Below are positions 62,301 through 64,000 of a stretch of 64,000 bases of DNA, in pieces. A model generated the notes under the pieces. That model was not told the origin of the DNA. It did no database searches and saw nothing but the letters and a program-made list of their open reading frames with translations. Made by a program: the position numbers and the translations under genes. Position 1 is the stretch's first letter. Each line of letters opens with the position of its first letter. Source of the DNA: RUG11198 sp036342255 (GTDB lineage Bacteria > Bacillota_I > Bacilli_A > RF39 > UBA660); contig JAZAUS010000003.1 of the NCBI GenBank assembly GCA_036342255.1, positions 113,839-177,838 on the forward strand, read 5' to 3'.

Positions 62301-64000
62301 TAGCCCCATTAGATAATTGAGTACTTGAAGTTGTAAAACCACTAACATTATAAGCCGTCTTAGCTAAAGTAATTGAAGCAGGATCTAATGAAGCTAAACC
62401 ATATGTTGCTGTTACACTAGCAGTACCATTAGTTGCACAAGTTCCTTTATCTAATGATACTGTATATGGAGAACCTACTCTATTAAAGTTAGCATATACA
62501 GTCTTAGCAGCAGTAATAGAAACAGCAGTAGAACCAATTTGAGTACCACTAGTTGTATCCTGAGTCCATTTACTAAATGTTGTATTATAACCATCTTCAA
62601 CCGTAGGTGTTGCTGTAATTGCAACACCACTTAATGTTAAAGTATTAGAACTAGCAGTCATTGTTTGATTTTTCAAAACTGTAAAACTACTTTTACTAGT
62701 TGTACCATAATTATTATTATTTCTATTTATAGTAACTACATAATAATTAACACTAGCAGATTGAGTTGTATTAGCCTCTGCTGTAAATGACTCACCTGTA
62801 TAAACTCTAGTAGTCTTATTATCTTCATTTTTACCAGCCCAAATATAATATTTAGTACCAGCAACTACTTTTTCAAAAGTAATAGAATTTGTACTAGAAC
62901 CAGTTACTGTTCCAATAAATCCAGAAGATGCATTATCAGTTGAATTACTAGTACTTAAACTAATACTCATACCACTATTAGACCAAGCACTATTGTTTCT
63001 TCTAACATTTATTGTAACCTTATTTGATACACAAACACCATACATAGTAGTATTAGCAGTTGGAGCAAAAGAACCACCACTTGAATACATAATAGTAGTT
63101 CCTGTAGATGAAGTTGTCCATCCACAAACATATCCTGGTTTCTCAATTGTACATAAAGTTTTAGCAGGAGGATTATCACATTTACCATATAAAGTAGTTG
63201 ATTGATTATCTCTTATCCATTTTTTATTTGCATCAGTATAACCAGAAACATTAGCTATCCAAGAAGCTGTAGTTGTAGCAGCAGATCCACCAGCAAGCAC
63301 TTTTGTATTTCCATCACTAGTAGAATAATAACCATTTGCATATGATGTACTAGTTATAGTACTACAACCGCTACCAACTGTAGCCCCATCACTATATCTT
63401 GAACTACTTAAACCAAAACCACTAATACTATATGATTTTGAAGCTAAAGTAATAGTTGCAGGAGTTATAAAAGCCGAATTATATGTTGCAGTAACACTAG
63501 TTGTACCATCAGTAAGACAAGTTCCTTTATTCAAACTAACTGAATATTGATTAGCTGTCCATATCGCATATAATGTCTTAGATACAGTAGTATCAGTAGC
63601 AGTTGCACCTATTTCAGTAAAAGCTGCCCTTTGTGCATATGCTGTTCCAGTTCCATCCGCTTTCGTATTCCATTCTTTAAATGTATATCCAGTCTTAGTA
63701 AAACCATTATTAGCTAACGTAATACTATTTGATGTTATTTGAGCAGATGATGCCGCTAATCCACTATTAAAATATTGCCATATAGAAGTATCAGCAGTAG
63801 ATCCACCTGTATTACCATTGCCATTATAGCTTACAGTCAATTTTCTTTTATAAACAGATCTATTATAAGGCCAAACATTATATGCTGGAGTTTGATTAGT
63901 ACCAGCAGTTGTTGCAGCAAAAGTAGGACTATTACATTTAGCTTCACTAGCAGTATTATCACCAGCCAAATATCCACATAAAGTCCAAGTAGAAGGAGCA
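56395..64000 (-). CDS. Giant surface protein, beta-helix adhesin-like, 5' end outside window
   Basis: At least 2534 residues; the frame is open at base 64000. In transcription order: InlB/Flg-new repeat (about 63840-63560), then two copies of a 175-residue module (63553-63028 and 62475-61957) that each end CGWTTSS-like and GVC. Two right-handed beta-helix modules with ISGGTI- and NGGTV-type coils follow (61930-60410 and 60380-58530), each beginning with VxLDLNGKTV and ending TASGTETA-like. Next come a concanavalin/LamG-like domain (about 58490-57890), two InlB-type repeats (57860-57410) and a C-terminal domain with several Cys (57400-56397). I see no LPxTG, membrane anchor or GW repeats. Confidence 0.88.
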   Translation of the reverse strand, partial: APSTWTLCGYLAGDNTASEAKCNSPTFAATTAGTNQTPAYNVWPYNRSVYKRKLTVSYNGNGNTGGSTADTSIWQYFNSGLAASSAQITSNSITLANNGFTKTGYTFKEWNTKADGTGTAYAQRAAFTEIGATATDTTVSKTLYAIWTANQYSVSLNKGTCLTDGTTSVTATYNSAFITPATITLASKSYSISGFGLSSSRYSDGATVGSGCSTITSTSYANGYYSTSDGNTKVLAGGSAATTTASWIANVSGYTDANKKWIRDNQSTTLYGKCDNPPAKTLCTIEKPGYVCGWTTSSTGTTIMYSSGGSFAPTANTTMYGVCVSNKVTINVRRNNSAWSNSGMSISLSTSNSTDNASSGFIGTVTGSSTNSITFEKVVAGTKYYIWAGKNEDNKTTRVYTGESFTAEANTTQSASVNYYVVTINRNNNNYGTTSKSSFTVLKNQTMTASSNTLTLSGVAITATPTVEDGYNTTFSKWTQDTTSGTQIGSTAVSITAAKTVYANFNRVGSPYTVSLDKGTCATNGTASVTATYGLASLDPASITLAKTAYNVSGFTTSSTQLSNGATVSSTNTLTSTDYADGYYSTNNGTTKVLTGGSSATATVSLVSNVSGYTDSSGNWSRKSTATLYGKCNNQPAVTLPTIIKTGYKCGWTTSSSGTTIMYSSGASYTPSGNTTMYGVCKPLYYLNTNTNVYYEYLNEALSAVASNQTIKVLNNMVEISNASLASGKTGVKLDLNGKTVDMGTYFINNFGTLDIYNSSSTTAILQGSNADDQNGVIYNSGTLTTNATSSTNPLIIRNTGSNTTSYLEGVVIKNYGSNSSITLNNKTTLTLTNVSSAKPVIYNNGLVNISGGSIINESDGGRGIYSSGDGAKVVITSGTISAHDQGINIMSGTSTTVSAVEMSGGTITTVRDHGILNNAAKNISITGGTISCSSSNCYGISNYSTGDVSITGGTITSGYGIRNSGGASVTINGTSVKVTGTNDYGIYSTSGSVTVTNGEVKGSTNGINSTTGTVTVNGGTVQSTATSGTNGAIYKNGGSGTVTISSGTVSGYYGIYNNAAGPIVITGGTVTGTTMNGIYNKSSGTITITGGTISGVSHGVHLYAASGTLTMGTNDGGTPSTTSPLIKTTGTSNTYGVYVQNASAIYNFYDGKVTSASGTGKSIYTPSDTYVINVPDNYDIVKTTASGTETAVLGAANNYQNTSTNKKYMYLWRAMNEVANSQTIKVLANTTEDLGATLASGKTGVTLDLNGKTVTMNVVYIDNKGSLTVTSGVSGGTLTSLSCPLYNSGTGTLSVTGGTISSTYTVHALRNESTGTINISGGTISGVAEGVYNVSTGTINISGGSITGGSHGIGNATTGSVNVTGGTISGNVGINNLSSGTITVNGTSAQVMATSDIGINSGAGAVTVTKGTVTGKTNGISSTTGAVTVNGGTVTTTGNGATTSGIYKSGATGTVTVSSGSVTGYSIGIYNASTAQVNVSGGTVTGTATYGIGNASTGTISITGGTITGVDGIRNSSTGTITVNGTNAQVTATSGIGIDALTGAVTVTKGTVTGSSHGISSTTGAVTVNGGTVTTTATGGTNAGIYKNGTSGTVTVSSGSVSGPYGIYNNVAGTINVSGGIVTGTKVAGIYNITTGTIGVTGGTIYGYAAALRNQSTGTINISGANTTIECLESVNICVGIFSGAGTTTMSNGTVTGMMEGIRISGNGTVTITGGTVRGNSNGIGISESSTGTLTLGENSGTPSTTTPLIESYSTYAIAQTSHFSGVRFYSDSATFNFYDGKITSTAGTGFAIYYNGTINTPSGYVVIKTTTSGTETAILQPKTPYVYYNGTGSINTDFYYEWDALHNNVNSHSNSVTSWQSLRGLTRATVSNTTWGTDNIYFNGTNAGALTETRLTTTYPSMTAEVEFMVTTVPSSPQYLLSNMNNGGFGLLIASDGKVGFNIMNGSTSHTVFTTSAISANKRYHVAGTFDGSTIKIYVNGSLNNSVSYSGSVLPSDSSTVVAAGCNPVGAACEKEYFKGYIYNFSFIIGNSSARGDSDIQTDSGKTVTYGSTYGTLPTPVRAGYSFGGWYSNTGLTSQVSSSTTVTNESDHVLYAKWNPITYNISYDLDNGSFGTNHPTSATYGSVIQIDNPTKSGYIFAGWTATGLNNTYTTAATGTSTSNVFTIWQGAATTNQYFKNLTSASGGTVTLTATWTRDFTCATAGTDINYVGPNATNRSWRVVNNDTTNRTCELVYNGLVGNSAGNAYDGSSGTTTGNVYSYIKSFSNGSRTIEDEYNDGYVTNINSATSNSYISSLPAVGNGTAYWYTNPGYAYKTNIPVYSLGSNFYAVTGYMTGQYSGTAGAYQKKYLTGTQIKTVNSYSSSNSTGGQSVTSGATTVSIANGQVNTVATYSNPYYSIYETDFFFLGQTSNTYGWRLHKYCYQYNPTSNVNTTNYVKTGWFFVVISYNQTYVVSLVDCNESTCKYSNTNTSTNATYTKNANRYFAFAGRQETNNGTYDFSTSGYTGTYKQYTTSAKSYPIMYRPHITVKY

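Noticed and set aside
1..64000. Insertion sequences, prophage or integrase genes
   Set aside because: No transposase, integrase or phage structural gene and no terminal inverted repeats with target duplications were seen.

Overview
The window comes from an AT-rich (about a quarter G+C by eye), low-GC Gram-positive bacterium, most likely an anaerobic gut member of the Bacilli (RF39/Erysipelotrichia-like). The evidence is the class III (anaerobic) ribonucleotide reductase, the Bacillus-type gene neighbourhoods (rbfA-nrnA-truB, scpA-scpB, cdsA-rseP, mrnC-rlmB-sigH), YfhO membrane proteins and an FtsW/RodA-type wall protein. The code is standard: TGA ends real genes (nrnA, nrdG) and tryptophan is TGG. 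Nearly everything is on the minus strand. The plus strand carries only a putative small RNA, tRNA-His, a response regulator and ftsW/rodA. The species is not established.

Layout. 1-9.2 kb: a partial phosphohexomutase, an unknown gene, then two housekeeping operons read right to left: scpA-scpB-pdp-trmB-unknown (6350 to 2294) and rbfA-nrnA-truB-membrane protein (9173 to 6418). 9.3-14.6 kb: a zinc-ribbon membrane protein, a putative minus-strand RNA, a small SH3-like protein, recD2, a putative plus-strand RNA and a second zinc-ribbon membrane protein. 14.7-20.9 kb: tRNA-His, an inactive/active M16 peptidase pair facing a CheY-like regulator, and an ABC exporter-flavodoxin-Cys-rich protein operon. 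21-37.4 kb: tandem YfhO genes with a radical SAM protein, a PHP phosphoesterase, an LMW-phosphatase/helical-repeat giant/cold-shock-like operon, and an AI-2E-type permease-glycosyltransferase-GH31-like operon. 37.5-41.9 kb: ftsW/rodA and the anaerobic RNR genes. 42.3-48.8 kb: a five-gene envelope operon of unknown function. 48.9-55.5 kb: rseP, cdsA, uvrA, sigH, rlmB and mrnC. 55.6-64 kb: a thioredoxin-like membrane protein and the 3' 7.6 kb of a giant beta-helix surface protein.

Best candidates for something new. (1) The class III RNR appears split: the 768-residue NrdD ends before the glycyl-radical motif, and that motif is on a separate 57-residue protein between nrdD and nrdG. (2) The 42.3-48.8 kb operon combines a tail-anchored acidic protein, a zinc-ribbon protein with an HEFGH metalloprotease motif, a trypsin-like protein that has lost its catalytic His and Ser, and two membrane-anchored extracytoplasmic proteins, just downstream of the site-2 protease gene rseP. 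(3) Two intergenic transcription units have a near-consensus promoter, strong secondary structure and a terminator but no ORF. (4) A GH31-fold protein lacks its nucleophile Asp. (5) A 1154-residue protein carries five helical repeats of about 50 residues. (6) The giant surface protein is a mosaic of duplicated modules with two different codon styles.
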